Positions 33,614 through 42,278 of a stretch of DNA of 64,000 nt are shown piece by piece (the first letter of the stretch is position 1; each line of letters starts with the position of its first letter). Source of the stretch: JAADJA01 sp963840975 (lineage in GTDB: Bacteria; Bacteroidota; Bacteroidia; Bacteroidales; JAADJA01). The notes beneath the pieces were generated by a model. It was not told the origin of the DNA and made no database searches. It was given only the letters and a program-made list of their open reading frames with translations. Made by a program: the position numbers and the translations under genes. Location: NCBI GenBank assembly GCA_963840975.1, contig CAWJBC010000017.1:248001-312000 (forward strand), read 5' to 3'.

Positions 33614-33988
33614 CTACCTGTTTTTCCAACCTTTTCCGCCGCATGGTCCCCGTCCGCAGCATTGACCGTTTTTCTGGCCATTCCGGTGTTGGTAACCATA
33701 GCCTTTGCCGTTTTGTTTTTTGCCATTTTCCCGGTGATCACAAATGCCATCCTTGTCAACATCTGTAAAATTGGGGCCCCTGCCTGAGGTTTTAGCATTT
33801 TCAAAGCGGTCGCACACTCCATTTTTATTTTCATCAATAAAATTTCGCCCCCTTAGTGTGTCGTTTGCATTGGTAATCGTTTCCTGTTTGACTTTTTGAG
33901 GCTCAACCGTATTATTTTGCGCCGATAAAGAAATGGCAAAAAATAACAATACCAAAAAAATTTCGGATGTTTGAATGATTGTCTTCAT
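33614..33988 (-). CDS. Small secreted protein with two EF-hand-like repeats
   Basis: A 124-residue exported protein with signal peptide (TIIQTSEIFLVLLFFAISLSAQ). Two tandem repeats, NFIDENKNGVCDRFEN and NFTDVDKDGICDHREN, have the Dx[DN]xxGxCD spacing of calcium-binding EF-hand or thrombospondin-type-3 loops, each with a Cys. The tail is rich in Gly, Cys and Lys (CCGRGPCGGKG). Metal binding is likely, though calcium is only one option. It lies 100 bp upstream of the ECF sigma gene on the same strand, so it may be under that system. Function unknown. Confidence 0.75.
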   Translation of the reverse strand: MKTIIQTSEIFLVLLFFAISLSAQNNTVEPQKVKQETITNANDTLRGRNFIDENKNGVCDRFENAKTSGRGPNFTDVDKDGICDHRENGKKQNGKGYGYQHRNGQKNGQCCGRGPCGGKGWKNR

Positions 33989-34133
33989 AGATTAAACTTT
34001 TAAATGATTTTCTTTTTTTGACAACTATTTTCAGGAAAACTTGCATTCCTTGGTAATTTTTTTCCAAAAGTCAAAAAGGGAAATCATCTAAACATACTGC
34101 AATGAACGATTGACAATAAATTGGAAATAAGAT

Positions 34134-34784
34134 TTATAACCTTTGTATTTCGTCTGATTCAATGATTTGGTAGGGTTCATCATTTTTTAAGGCTGTCTGC
34201 AACATCGCATTGGCAACTTTTTTAGCCTCCACGCCTCTGTACTTTTTAAGGGGACCTTTAAAAATGGGAGACAGAACTTTATAAACCGATGCTGCAGTTT
34301 TTTCTCCGGTCCTGTATTCTTTTCGGTCACCCAGCAATAAGGATGGCCTGAAAATAAACAAATGCGGCAATGATAAATTCTTCAATTCAGCTTCCACTTC
34401 TCCCTTAACCCGGTTATAAAAAATCATAGATTTCGCATTTGCACCAAGAGAACTTATGGTGAGGAATTTCCCGGCATTCATTTCTTTTGCCCTTTTTCCG
34501 AGTTCAAATACATAATTAAAATCTACTTTCTGAAAGTTTTCTTTGGTTCCCGCTTTTTTAATTGTTGTCCCGAGGGTGCAGAAAACATGGTCTATTGCAA
34601 CATCCAATTTCAACTTATCAAGCTCATCAAAATTAATGATGTTTTCAATAATTTTATCTGAATCATTGTTTATTGGCTTCCTTGTCAGTACATGGATGGT
34701 TTTATATTCATCGCATTCGATTAGAAGTTTTAGTAGCTCATTCCCAACCAGTCCGGTAGCTCCGGCAATAAGGGCAGTTTTCAT
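34134..34784 (-). CDS. NAD(P)H-binding oxidoreductase-like protein
   Basis: A 216-residue atypical SDR with N-terminal AGATGLVGNELLKLL (GxTGxxG) and a HVLTRKP cofactor-loop segment. FCTLGTTIKKAG and SSLGANAKSMIFYNRVKGEVE follow, with an S...YxxxK-like arrangement (Y in FYNRVK). It resembles HTATIP2/YbjT-like proteins. These bind NADPH and often act as quinone or other reductases, or as regulators. It is a single gene divergent from a small DUF2809 gene. Substrate unknown. Confidence 0.82.
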   Translation of the reverse strand: MKTALIAGATGLVGNELLKLLIECDEYKTIHVLTRKPINNDSDKIIENIINFDELDKLKLDVAIDHVFCTLGTTIKKAGTKENFQKVDFNYVFELGKRAKEMNAGKFLTISSLGANAKSMIFYNRVKGEVEAELKNLSLPHLFIFRPSLLLGDRKEYRTGEKTAASVYKVLSPIFKGPLKKYRGVEAKKVANAMLQTALKNDEPYQIIESDEIQRL

Positions 34785-34846
34785 ATTTCCATAAAATTTT
34801 GAATTCTAAAATTAAGCATTAAATTTACAGGGAAATTAAATTTCTT

Positions 34847-35251
34847 ATGGGATTTATGTCCAAACAAAGGTGGGTTTCTTTATTTCTGCTTATCGTTTTG
34901 GTTCCGATAGGGTTCTTCACGAAATTTTACTCCGGACCTGCACAGGAGTTGATCGGAAATTCGATTGGGGGTTTGCTTTATGAAATTTTCTGGTGCCTTG
35001 TTGTTTTTTTCCTTTTCCCCGAAATGAATCGGGTTGGGATAGCATTGGGCGTCTTAATTGTAACCTGCCTACTGGAGTTCATGCAGTTATGGCATCCGCC
35101 ATTTCTTGAAGCATTGAGAGAAAATTTTATCGGAAGGACCGTTCTGGGTAATTCGTTTAACTGGATGGATTTTCCTTATTATATCACTGGAAGTACCCTT
35201 GGATACTTTATGCTTAAATCTGTTTCGAAAATAGCAACTAAACCATCCTAA
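34847..35251 (+). CDS. DUF2809 membrane protein
   Basis: A 134-residue protein with four hydrophobic helices. The signature DUF2809 segments are seen: GFFTKFYSGPAQELIGNSIGGLLYEIFW, LLEFMQLWHPPFL, and NSFNWMDFPYYITGSTLGY. The family is small, in the inner membrane, with no known activity. Its stop codon overlaps the stop of the convergent alcohol dehydrogenase gene by four bases, so transcripts from the two sides must meet. Confidence 0.85.
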   Translation: MGFMSKQRWVSLFLLIVLVPIGFFTKFYSGPAQELIGNSIGGLLYEIFWCLVVFFLFPEMNRVGIALGVLIVTCLLEFMQLWHPPFLEALRENFIGRTVLGNSFNWMDFPYYITGSTLGYFMLKSVSKIATKPS

Positions 35252-36393
35252 TCCTGGTACATAAACTCAACTATCCTTTTCACATCTTCCTTCTCAAGTT
35301 TCATGTGTGAGCCGGTTACCTTGCAGCTTTCCATCGTACTCAAAATTTCCTGTTTTTTTTCAATCCCCAACCCAATTTCATTCATTCGTATGGGTGATTC
35401 AATGCTTGTCATGAATTGTTCAAAGTGCAAAATGGTTTCATCTGCCGTCCTGGTGTTGAACAGGTTATTTCCAAGTTCAGCAATCCTTTCAGGTATCCTT
35501 TCTTTCATTCTTTTCATCCAGGCGGGATAGACTACCGAAAGCGTTGCGCCATGCGGTATATCATAAAGCAGAGAAAGCACGTGCCCCATATCATGAACGC
35601 CCCAGTCGCCCGAAACTCTACCATAAACCGTCAGTCCATTGAGTGCATTGGTGGCTGCGTACATCATTCGTGCACGATATTCATAATTTGCCAGGTCGGT
35701 CAGTAGTTTTGGTCCAACCTCCATCGCTTCCCTGATGATTGCATAAACAAACTTATCTGAAAGTGCAGCTTCACCCTTGCCAAAATAATTTTCAAGTGCA
35801 TGAGCTGTGAGATCGCTTAGGCCATAAGCCGTGTAATTACGCGGAACGGAAGCCGTGTATTGAGGATCAAGAAATGAATGACGCGGATAGATTAGTTTGT
35901 TTCCATAGCCAAGTTTCTGTTTTGTGGCATGATTCTGAACCACAGCAAACTGGTTCATCTCGGTTCCTGTGGCAGCCAGCGTGAGTATTGCAATAAGCGG
36001 AACTGCTTTGCGTGCAATCGCCTGGTTGGTCATGAATTTCCACCCGCTGAATTCAACTGGAATCGTAAGTGCGATAATCTTTGCAGAATCAATTACGCTT
36101 CCCCCACCCACAGCAAGTATCACATCGGGTCTGAATGTTTGTCCTAACTCAGCAGCAGCATCCACATCCTCAATGATTGGGTTGGATTTTATCCCGGAAT
36201 ATTCAATCACATCCGCGTCAATAGCTCTTAATTGCTCCATCACAGCATCGTATATTCCATTTTTTTTTATGGACCCTTTTCCATAAACAAGCATTACTTT
36301 TTTGCCAATGGGGCCAATAGCTTTTCCCAGATTCTTTATTACATCTTTTCCAAAATGGACCACTGTCGGATTCTCAATATGAAAATTTTCCAT
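35248..36393 (-). CDS. Iron-containing alcohol dehydrogenase
   Basis: A 381-residue group-III alcohol dehydrogenase similar to butanol dehydrogenase/YqhD. VLAVGGGSVIDSAKIIAL is the NAD(P)-binding GGGS motif. Metal ligands lie in LSDLTAHALENYF and WGVHDMGHVLSLLYDIPHGATLSVV (His residues). The enzyme reduces aldehydes to alcohols, usually with NADPH in this branch (SGIKSNP in the N-terminal domain). A TATTTTTG element at 36435-36442 on the minus strand may be its -7 box. It is convergent with the DUF2809 gene. Confidence 0.92.
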   Translation of the reverse strand: MENFHIENPTVVHFGKDVIKNLGKAIGPIGKKVMLVYGKGSIKKNGIYDAVMEQLRAIDADVIEYSGIKSNPIIEDVDAAAELGQTFRPDVILAVGGGSVIDSAKIIALTIPVEFSGWKFMTNQAIARKAVPLIAILTLAATGTEMNQFAVVQNHATKQKLGYGNKLIYPRHSFLDPQYTASVPRNYTAYGLSDLTAHALENYFGKGEAALSDKFVYAIIREAMEVGPKLLTDLANYEYRARMMYAATNALNGLTVYGRVSGDWGVHDMGHVLSLLYDIPHGATLSVVYPAWMKRMKERIPERIAELGNNLFNTRTADETILHFEQFMTSIESPIRMNEIGLGIEKKQEILSTMESCKVTGSHMKLEKEDVKRIVEFMYQD

Positions 36394-36494
36394 AATCTAT
36401 TATTTTTCAATTATTCAAGCTTTATTCGTCCCGACAAAAATAGTGTTTTTCGACCTCAGAAAGGGGAGAATAATCGGAACCAATATTAGTTTAC

Positions 36495-36502
36495 TATTTT
36501 TG
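36495..36502 (+). promoter_or_regulatory. Likely -7 element of the menaquinone operon
   Basis: TATTTTTG matches TANNTTTG and lies 14 bp before the menI ATG. No clear TTG is found 17-23 bp upstream. It is the only such match upstream of the men genes. Confidence 0.45.
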
Positions 36503-36516
36503 CAGAAAATATTTTA

Positions 36517-36939
36517 ATGATCACACTTCATAGTAATTTGAGAGAATTGAACAGCATTAACAAAGGCTCTTTGATGGAACAATTAGGGATTGAATACCTG
36601 GAGCTTAAGGAGGGTTTCGTCAAAGGTCGAATGCCGGTTGATCACCGAACAAAACAGCCGATGGGAATATTGCACGGTGGCGCCAGTCTCGCTTTTGCGG
36701 AAACGATTGCCAGCCTGGGATCTTTAGCAATTGTTGATCCAGACAAATTTGAAATCAGGGGCGCTTCCCTGACTGCAAATCATGTTGGAGCGGCTACAAA
36801 AGGATGGGTTGTGGGTGAAGCAACCTTAATTCACAAAGGAAAAATGACACATGTCTGGGATGTTGAAATTACAGATGAGGCGGGAATCAAAATTTCTGTT
36901 GCAAGAATGACAATAATAGTTATTCCGAAGGAAAGTTAA
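36517..36939 (+). CDS. menI: 1,4-dihydroxy-2-naphthoyl-CoA thioesterase (hotdog fold)
   Basis: A 140-residue hotdog thioesterase. PMGILHGGASLAFAETIASLGS carries the HGG and the catalytic Glu typical of PaaI/YdiI-like acyl-CoA thioesterases. It is the first gene of a menaquinone operon, one base before menF, so it most likely releases CoA from 1,4-dihydroxy-2-naphthoyl-CoA after MenB. Assignment rests on fold and position; the hotdog family also includes enzymes for other acyl-CoAs. Confidence 0.82.
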   Translation: MITLHSNLRELNSINKGSLMEQLGIEYLELKEGFVKGRMPVDHRTKQPMGILHGGASLAFAETIASLGSLAIVDPDKFEIRGASLTANHVGAATKGWVVGEATLIHKGKMTHVWDVEITDEAGIKISVARMTIIVIPKES

Positions 36940-36940
36940 A

Positions 36941-38068
36941 ATGGCAAATAAAGACATATCAAAGACCAAATCAGACACAAAACTGGTTAAACTCATCAAT
37001 CTTTGTTTGGAGAAAAATATACCTTTTGTATGTTTTAGGCTTCCGAACAATACAAATATTCATACCTGGGTACAGGCCTCGGGTAAGATTGTTTTTGTGG
37101 AAAAAATCAGTGAAATATCGGATAGACATGGTTTTGTGTATGCACCTTTTCATCGCCGAACAAATTTTCCAGTTGTACTTTTTGAACCTGAACTGATTTT
37201 CAAAAACAATGACATTCCTGACTCTTTACTTACAAAAATAACGAAACTGGCACCTTTGTACACTGAATCAAAAACCATCGAACCTGATCAGGGGACGCGT
37301 GAAGAATATTTACGAATGACTTCCGGTTTTATCAAAGCTTTTCATGATGATATTAAAAAAGGGGTTCTTTCAAGGATTCGCCTCGAAAAGAAAAAAACGG
37401 ACTTTAATGCCGGGAAATTTTTTATACGGATGCAGGAAAGTTATCCGGATGTATTTTGTCATTTGATAAATATTCCAGGAGCAGGAACCTGGGCTGGAGC
37501 CACTCCGGAAACACTATTGAAAATAGACGAAAACAAAGTTGAAACCATTTCTCTTGCCGGAACTCAGCCTAAAATAGGCAAAGAAAAAGAAGTCGTTTGG
37601 AAAGCAAAGGAAATGGAGGAGCAGCGATTTGTAAGCAATTACATTATTGAAGTTCTTAAGAAATTTGACGTTGAAGATTTTCAAATCGAAGGACCACAGA
37701 CCATTCAGGCAGGGAAAGCTCTCCATCTTTCCACAAAGTTCAGTTTTGACAAATCTTTTATTCAAGACAAATTGGGTGATTTTATTGAAAATTTGCATCC
37801 TACACCAGCCGTATGCGGCCTTCCTAAAGCAAAAGCACTCGAGCTGATTTTGCAAACCGAAAAGCATAACCGTGAGTATTACGCAGGGTTTTGCGGGCTG
37901 CTCAACATGAATGGTAAAACGGATTTGTTTGTCAATCTAAGGTGCATGAAAATCCTGAAAGATAAACTTGCATTATATGTTGGCGGAGGTTTGACTGCCA
38001 AATCTGTTCCGGAGAAAGAGTGGGAGGAAACGGAATTAAAGGCGCAGACACTTCTGTCAGTAATTTAA
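36941..38068 (+). CDS. menF: Isochorismate synthase MenF
   Basis: A 375-residue chorismate-binding enzyme that converts chorismate to isochorismate, the first step of the o-succinylbenzoate route. The catalytic half is visible from GVLSRIRLEKKK on, with GTWAGATPETLL, ETISLAGTQPK, the LHLSTKFSF segment and LHPTPAVCGLPKAKAL (family signature), ending GGGLTAKSVPEKEWEE. The shorter length than E. coli MenF (431) is normal in Bacteroidota. It follows menI after one base and precedes menD by 19 bp. Confidence 0.93.
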   Translation: MANKDISKTKSDTKLVKLINLCLEKNIPFVCFRLPNNTNIHTWVQASGKIVFVEKISEISDRHGFVYAPFHRRTNFPVVLFEPELIFKNNDIPDSLLTKITKLAPLYTESKTIEPDQGTREEYLRMTSGFIKAFHDDIKKGVLSRIRLEKKKTDFNAGKFFIRMQESYPDVFCHLINIPGAGTWAGATPETLLKIDENKVETISLAGTQPKIGKEKEVVWKAKEMEEQRFVSNYIIEVLKKFDVEDFQIEGPQTIQAGKALHLSTKFSFDKSFIQDKLGDFIENLHPTPAVCGLPKAKALELILQTEKHNREYYAGFCGLLNMNGKTDLFVNLRCMKILKDKLALYVGGGLTAKSVPEKEWEETELKAQTLLSVI

Positions 38069-38087
38069 TTTTCCTGACCTTTGCCCC

Positions 38088-39782
38088 ATGACATCGGATA
38101 AAAAAAATGCGGCATTATTGGCAGAAATCTTTGTAAAGAAGGGATTGAAACACATCGTCATTTCTCCCGGTTCGCGCAATGCTCCCATTATTTTATCCTT
38201 TGCCAACAATCCGAATATCAAAGCTATAAGCATAGTGGATGAACGATCTGCTGCTTTTTTTGCCCTGGGAATTGCCCAGCAAACAAAAAAAACAGTAGCA
38301 ATTGCCTGCACTTCCGGCACTGCTGCTCTTAATTATGCTCCTGCTATTGCTGAGGCTTATTACCAAAAAATACCGCTATTGGTGCTTACCGCCGACCGAC
38401 CTTCAGAATTAATTGACAAGGGTGACGGACAAACAATCAGGCAAAAAAATATTTACAAAAATTATATTAAAGACAGCTTTGAAATAGCTGAGGACATTGA
38501 TACGAAAGCTGATTTTACCCAAACCGAAGATTTGATCAATAAGGCGATCAATTTGACAATGTTCCCGGATCATGGTCCGGTGCATATCAACCTACCCTTT
38601 GCTGAACCCATTTACAATAAAGCAGAATCGCACAACTGGAATGCGAAAAACATCAATCCTCCAAAAAAACTATTTGATATTAAAGAACATGAAATTGATT
38701 CATTTGCTACCAAATGGAACAATTATGATAAAAAACTTTTGATTGCCGGGATGATGGACCCAAATAGTTTATTATCCGAACTTCTAAATAAAATAACCGA
38801 AGATCCTTCGGTTGTTCTCTTGTCCGAAACTACCTCGAATATGAGCAACGGCTGCGACTGCACATGCATAGATAAAGTTGTTTCAACTATTTTGCCTGGA
38901 GAAGCCGATGATTTTAAACCGGAACTCCTGGTGACATTTGGTGGAAATGTGGTTTCAAAAATGGTAAAGGAGTTTATCCGCCTTAATAAGCCAGTTGAAC
39001 ACTGGCATATTGATACGGTGGATTACAATATGAACACTTATCAATGTCTTTCTTCGGGAATTAAATCCGAACCTTATGTATTTTTCAGCAAACTTCTATA
39101 TGGGATAAAACCAAAATCAACCAATTATAAGAGATTGTGGTACGAAAGGGATAAAAGATCAGAAATGAGGCATCAGACTTTCATGAAAAAATGTGAATAT
39201 TCTGATCTGAAGGTTTTCGAAAGTATCCTGCAATCAATTCCGGAAAACAGCCACATTCAACTTGGAAATAGCACACCTGTCAGGTATTCTCAATTGTTTA
39301 AATCAAATAAGAAATTTGAATATTTCTCAAACAGGGGAACCAGCGGTATTGATGGCACCGTATCAACGGCTGCCGGAGCATGTTATGCATCCAGCCATAC
39401 CACTACTTTAATCGTTGGCGATCTTGGATTCTTTTATGATTCGAATGCATTGATGAATAATTATCTAAGCCCGAAACTGCGCGTCATCATCATCAATAAT
39501 TCGGGAGGAGGGATTTTCAGGTTTATTTCCGGACCGGAAGAAACCGGACATTTACAGGAGTTTTTCGAAGCCAAACATAATTGGAATGCAGAATACCTGG
39601 CAAAGAATTTTGGCGTTCCTTATCATAGTGCTGGAAATTTAGAAGATTTAGAATCTTCACTTCAACGGTTTTATGATCCTGTTGAAATTGATAAACCTGC
39701 CATCCTTGAAATATTTACTCCAAATGAAAAAAATGGTGTAATTTTGAAAGAGTATTTTAATTATTTGAAACAGAGCAGATAG
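38088..39782 (+). CDS. menD: SEPHCHC synthase MenD
   Basis: A 564-residue thiamine-diphosphate enzyme that joins 2-oxoglutarate to isochorismate. SPGSRNAPIILSFAN at the start and the catalytic Glu region (DERSAAFFALGIAQQ) are MenD signatures. The TPP-binding part has IVGDLGFFYDSNAL followed by IIINNSGGGIFRF. Length is normal. It sits between menF and the HEPN gene; the latter begins two bases after the menD stop. Confidence 0.95.
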   Translation: MTSDKKNAALLAEIFVKKGLKHIVISPGSRNAPIILSFANNPNIKAISIVDERSAAFFALGIAQQTKKTVAIACTSGTAALNYAPAIAEAYYQKIPLLVLTADRPSELIDKGDGQTIRQKNIYKNYIKDSFEIAEDIDTKADFTQTEDLINKAINLTMFPDHGPVHINLPFAEPIYNKAESHNWNAKNINPPKKLFDIKEHEIDSFATKWNNYDKKLLIAGMMDPNSLLSELLNKITEDPSVVLLSETTSNMSNGCDCTCIDKVVSTILPGEADDFKPELLVTFGGNVVSKMVKEFIRLNKPVEHWHIDTVDYNMNTYQCLSSGIKSEPYVFFSKLLYGIKPKSTNYKRLWYERDKRSEMRHQTFMKKCEYSDLKVFESILQSIPENSHIQLGNSTPVRYSQLFKSNKKFEYFSNRGTSGIDGTVSTAAGACYASSHTTTLIVGDLGFFYDSNALMNNYLSPKLRVIIINNSGGGIFRFISGPEETGHLQEFFEAKHNWNAEYLAKNFGVPYHSAGNLEDLESSLQRFYDPVEIDKPAILEIFTPNEKNGVILKEYFNYLKQSR

Positions 39783-39784
39783 AA

Positions 39785-40177
39785 ATGGGCAACCAGCCTA
39801 AAAATAAAGGATATGATGAATGGATGATGCAATCTGATTACGATTTTGAAACAGCCAAATCCATGTTCCAATCTGGAAGGTTCGTGTATACGCTATTCAT
39901 GTGTCACCTTGCAATTGAAAAAGCATTGAAAGCTATTTTCATAAAAAAATTTAATACCTTTCCACCAAAAACTCATAACCTTAATTTCTTCATTGAAAAG
40001 CTGAACCTGGAATTAGAAAAGGAGGATTACACATTTGTTTTTAAATTAAATGATGCTTCGGTACCCACAAGATACCCTGAAGACATTCGAAAATTGATTT
40101 CTTTTTACTCAGAATCCAGAACTGAAATGATTTTGGAGAACTCAAAAAAAATCTTGCAATGGTTGAAAAAACAATAA
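39785..40177 (+). CDS. HEPN-domain protein (MNT/HEPN pair)
   Basis: A 130-residue helical protein of the minimal HEPN family. Key signs are SDYDFETAKSMF, then FMCHLAIEKALKAIFIKK, and PPKTHNLNFFIEKL, the standard helix-loop pattern in which the conserved His/Asn lie. HEPN partners of MNT proteins often act as RNases (toxins). It begins two bases after menD and overlaps the MNT gene by 19 bp. So this toxin-antitoxin-like pair is inserted into the menaquinone operon and shares its transcript. No canonical R-x4-6-H was confirmed by eye. Confidence 0.85.
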   Translation: MGNQPKNKGYDEWMMQSDYDFETAKSMFQSGRFVYTLFMCHLAIEKALKAIFIKKFNTFPPKTHNLNFFIEKLNLELEKEDYTFVFKLNDASVPTRYPEDIRKLISFYSESRTEMILENSKKILQWLKKQ

Positions 40178-40473
40178 CAGAGATTATTCAATACCTGAAA
40201 CAGGCATTAATTGAGAATGGATTATTTATTGATAAAATTGCTGTTTTCGGATCCTACAAAAAGGGAAATTATACTGATCAGAGTGATTTGGATTTGATTA
40301 TTATTACCGATATTTTTAGAGGCAAAGACATTTTTGAAAGATCAGAAATGACAATGGACGCTGAAATAAAAACCTTAAGAAAATTTATGATTCCGATGGA
40401 TGTATTAAAAATGACCAATGAAGAGTATGATGAATCCTTAGCAAGTAAAAGATTTGAAACAGAATTGGTTTAA
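40159..40473 (+). CDS. MNT nucleotidyltransferase-domain protein (antitoxin-like)
   Basis: A 104-residue minimal nucleotidyltransferase. FGSYKKGNYTDQSDLDLIII is the MNT motif: GS, then DxD about ten residues later. Members of such pairs can AMPylate the HEPN partner and so neutralise it. It overlaps the HEPN gene and is 42 bp upstream of menB. Together with HEPN it is the only non-menaquinone pair in the operon. Family call is strong; toxin-antitoxin action is inferred from relatives. Confidence 0.85.
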   Translation: MVEKTITEIIQYLKQALIENGLFIDKIAVFGSYKKGNYTDQSDLDLIIITDIFRGKDIFERSEMTMDAEIKTLRKFMIPMDVLKMTNEEYDESLASKRFETELV

Positions 40474-40515
40474 CCTTATTCATTATATTGTTAATATTTC
40501 AAGCCATTATCTATT

Positions 40516-41340
40516 ATGAAATCCAATTTAAAATGGAAACTATTAAAGAATTACGAAGACATCCTTTTTGAATTCCACAAGGGTGTCGCCAAAATAACGA
40601 TCAATCGCCCGGAAGTATTGAATGCTTTTCGCCCTCAAACCGTTACGGAGATTGGTGAAGCTTTAAAAATTTGCCGTGAGAATCAGGATATTTACGTGGT
40701 GATTCTTACCGGTGCTGGTGACAAGGCATTCTGCAGTGGTGGCGATCAGAATTACAAAAGCCACGGGGGGTATATGGATAAGGATGGTGTCCCCCGGCTC
40801 AATATTCTGGAAGTTCAGCGACAGATCAGATCCCTACCAAAACCTGTTATCGCTATGGTGAATGGATACGCCATTGGCGGGGGACATGTGTTACATGTGA
40901 TGTGCGACCTGACCATTGCTTCAGAATATGCAATTTTCGGGCAAACCGGCCCTAAAGTTGGCAGTTTCGATGCAGGGTTTGGTTCTTCTTATCTTGCCCG
41001 CCAAGTGGGGCAGAAAAAAGCCCGCGAAATCTGGTTTTTGAATCTGCAATACTCCGCTAAAGAAGCCGAGGAAATGGGAATGGTGAACAAAGTGGTTCCC
41101 CTGGATCAATTGGAAAAAATTACTTTGGAATGGTGTCAGATCATGATGAAGCGAAGTCCAATGGCATTGCGCATGATCAAAATGGGATTGAATGCAGAAT
41201 TGGACGGTCAGGCTGGAATTCAGGAGTTGGCAGGTAATGCAACTTTACTGTATTATCTTACCGAAGAAGCGCAGGAAGGTAAAAAAGCCTTTCTCGAAAA
41301 GCGGGACCCTGATTTTAAGAAGTTTCCAAAATTTCCGTAA
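40516..41340 (+). CDS. menB: 1,4-dihydroxy-2-naphthoyl-CoA synthase MenB
   Basis: A 274-residue crotonase-fold enzyme that closes the second ring of the naphthoate. The first part has ITINRPEVLNAFRPQTVTEI, then GAGDKAFCSGGDQ and YAIGGGHVLHVMCDLTIAS (oxyanion-hole region). The segment GPKVGSFDAGFGSSYLARQVGQKKARE is typical of MenB, as is the KRDPDFKKFPKFP end. It follows the MNT gene in the operon. Length is normal. Confidence 0.95.
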   Translation: MKSNLKWKLLKNYEDILFEFHKGVAKITINRPEVLNAFRPQTVTEIGEALKICRENQDIYVVILTGAGDKAFCSGGDQNYKSHGGYMDKDGVPRLNILEVQRQIRSLPKPVIAMVNGYAIGGGHVLHVMCDLTIASEYAIFGQTGPKVGSFDAGFGSSYLARQVGQKKAREIWFLNLQYSAKEAEEMGMVNKVVPLDQLEKITLEWCQIMMKRSPMALRMIKMGLNAELDGQAGIQELAGNATLLYYLTEEAQEGKKAFLEKRDPDFKKFPKFP

Positions 41341-41369
41341 TTTGCAATTGATTTATAGATTTTTTCAAT

Positions 41370-42269
41370 TTGAAACTTAAACCCTGGATAAAAGCCTTTC
41401 GCCTGAGAACATTGCCCCTGGCTCTCTCCAGCGTTGCATTGGGGTGCTTTGTCGCAAATTATGATGGCGCTTTTAACTTGAAAGTTTGCTTACTTGCGGC
41501 TCTTACCACACTATTTCTCCAAATTCTATCAAACCTTGCCAATGATTACGGCGACTCCAAGCACGGAACTGACAATATTGAAAGAGTTGGACCAAAGAGA
41601 GCTGTTCAAAGCGGTGAAATTTCTCCCCAAAAAATGAAGCTTGTGGTAATCCTGTTCATGATTTTATCGCTCATAAGTGGGTTGTGGTTGATTTATGAAG
41701 GAACCAGGGGAATCCCTGTCATCACAGTGGCAATCTTTCTGGTTTTGGGATTAGGAGCGATAGCAGCGGCTGTTAAATACACCATTGGCGATCATCCTTA
41801 CGGATATTCCGGGTTTGGTGATCTTTTTGTGTTTATCTTTTTTGGACTTACAGGGGTGATTGGCACTTATTATCTGCATACCCATACCTTCAACTGGGAA
41901 ATTCTGCTTCCTGCCTCTGCTATGGGATTTTTAAGCGCCGGAGTGTTAAACCTCAACAACATGCGCGACAGGGTGAATGATAAAATTTCAGGAAAAAAAA
42001 CGCTGGTCGTCAAAATGGGTATCCAAAAAGCAAAATGGTATCATTTCTTCCTTCTCTTGGGTTCGGTCATTTCGGGTTTAACCTATATGATCATTAATTA
42101 TCATTCTCCTTTTCAATTGCTCTTTCTTATCACACTGCCCATGCTTTGGATCAATGTGGCAGTGGTTTTTAAAAATACTGTCCCCGAAGAATTGGATCCA
42201 TATCTCAGAAAACTTGCCCTGACGAGCCTGCTTTTCTCTCTTGCTTTTGGGATTGGATTATTATTTTAA
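41370..42269 (+). CDS. menA: 1,4-dihydroxy-2-naphthoate polyprenyltransferase MenA
   Basis: A 299-residue membrane prenyltransferase of the UbiA family that attaches the isoprenoid tail. It starts with TTG at 41370 (KLKPWIKAFRLRTLPLALSS). LSNLANDYGDSKHGTD is the first Asp-rich motif (N/D-x-x-x-D-x-x-x-D). LNLNNMRDRVNDKISGKKTL is the second. Eight to nine membrane helices are visible. It lies 29 bp after menB and 9 bp before menC. Confidence 0.94.
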   Translation: MKLKPWIKAFRLRTLPLALSSVALGCFVANYDGAFNLKVCLLAALTTLFLQILSNLANDYGDSKHGTDNIERVGPKRAVQSGEISPQKMKLVVILFMILSLISGLWLIYEGTRGIPVITVAIFLVLGLGAIAAAVKYTIGDHPYGYSGFGDLFVFIFFGLTGVIGTYYLHTHTFNWEILLPASAMGFLSAGVLNLNNMRDRVNDKISGKKTLVVKMGIQKAKWYHFFLLLGSVISGLTYMIINYHSPFQLLFLITLPMLWINVAVVFKNTVPEELDPYLRKLALTSLLFSLAFGIGLLF

Positions 42270-42278
42270 CTCCAGGAA

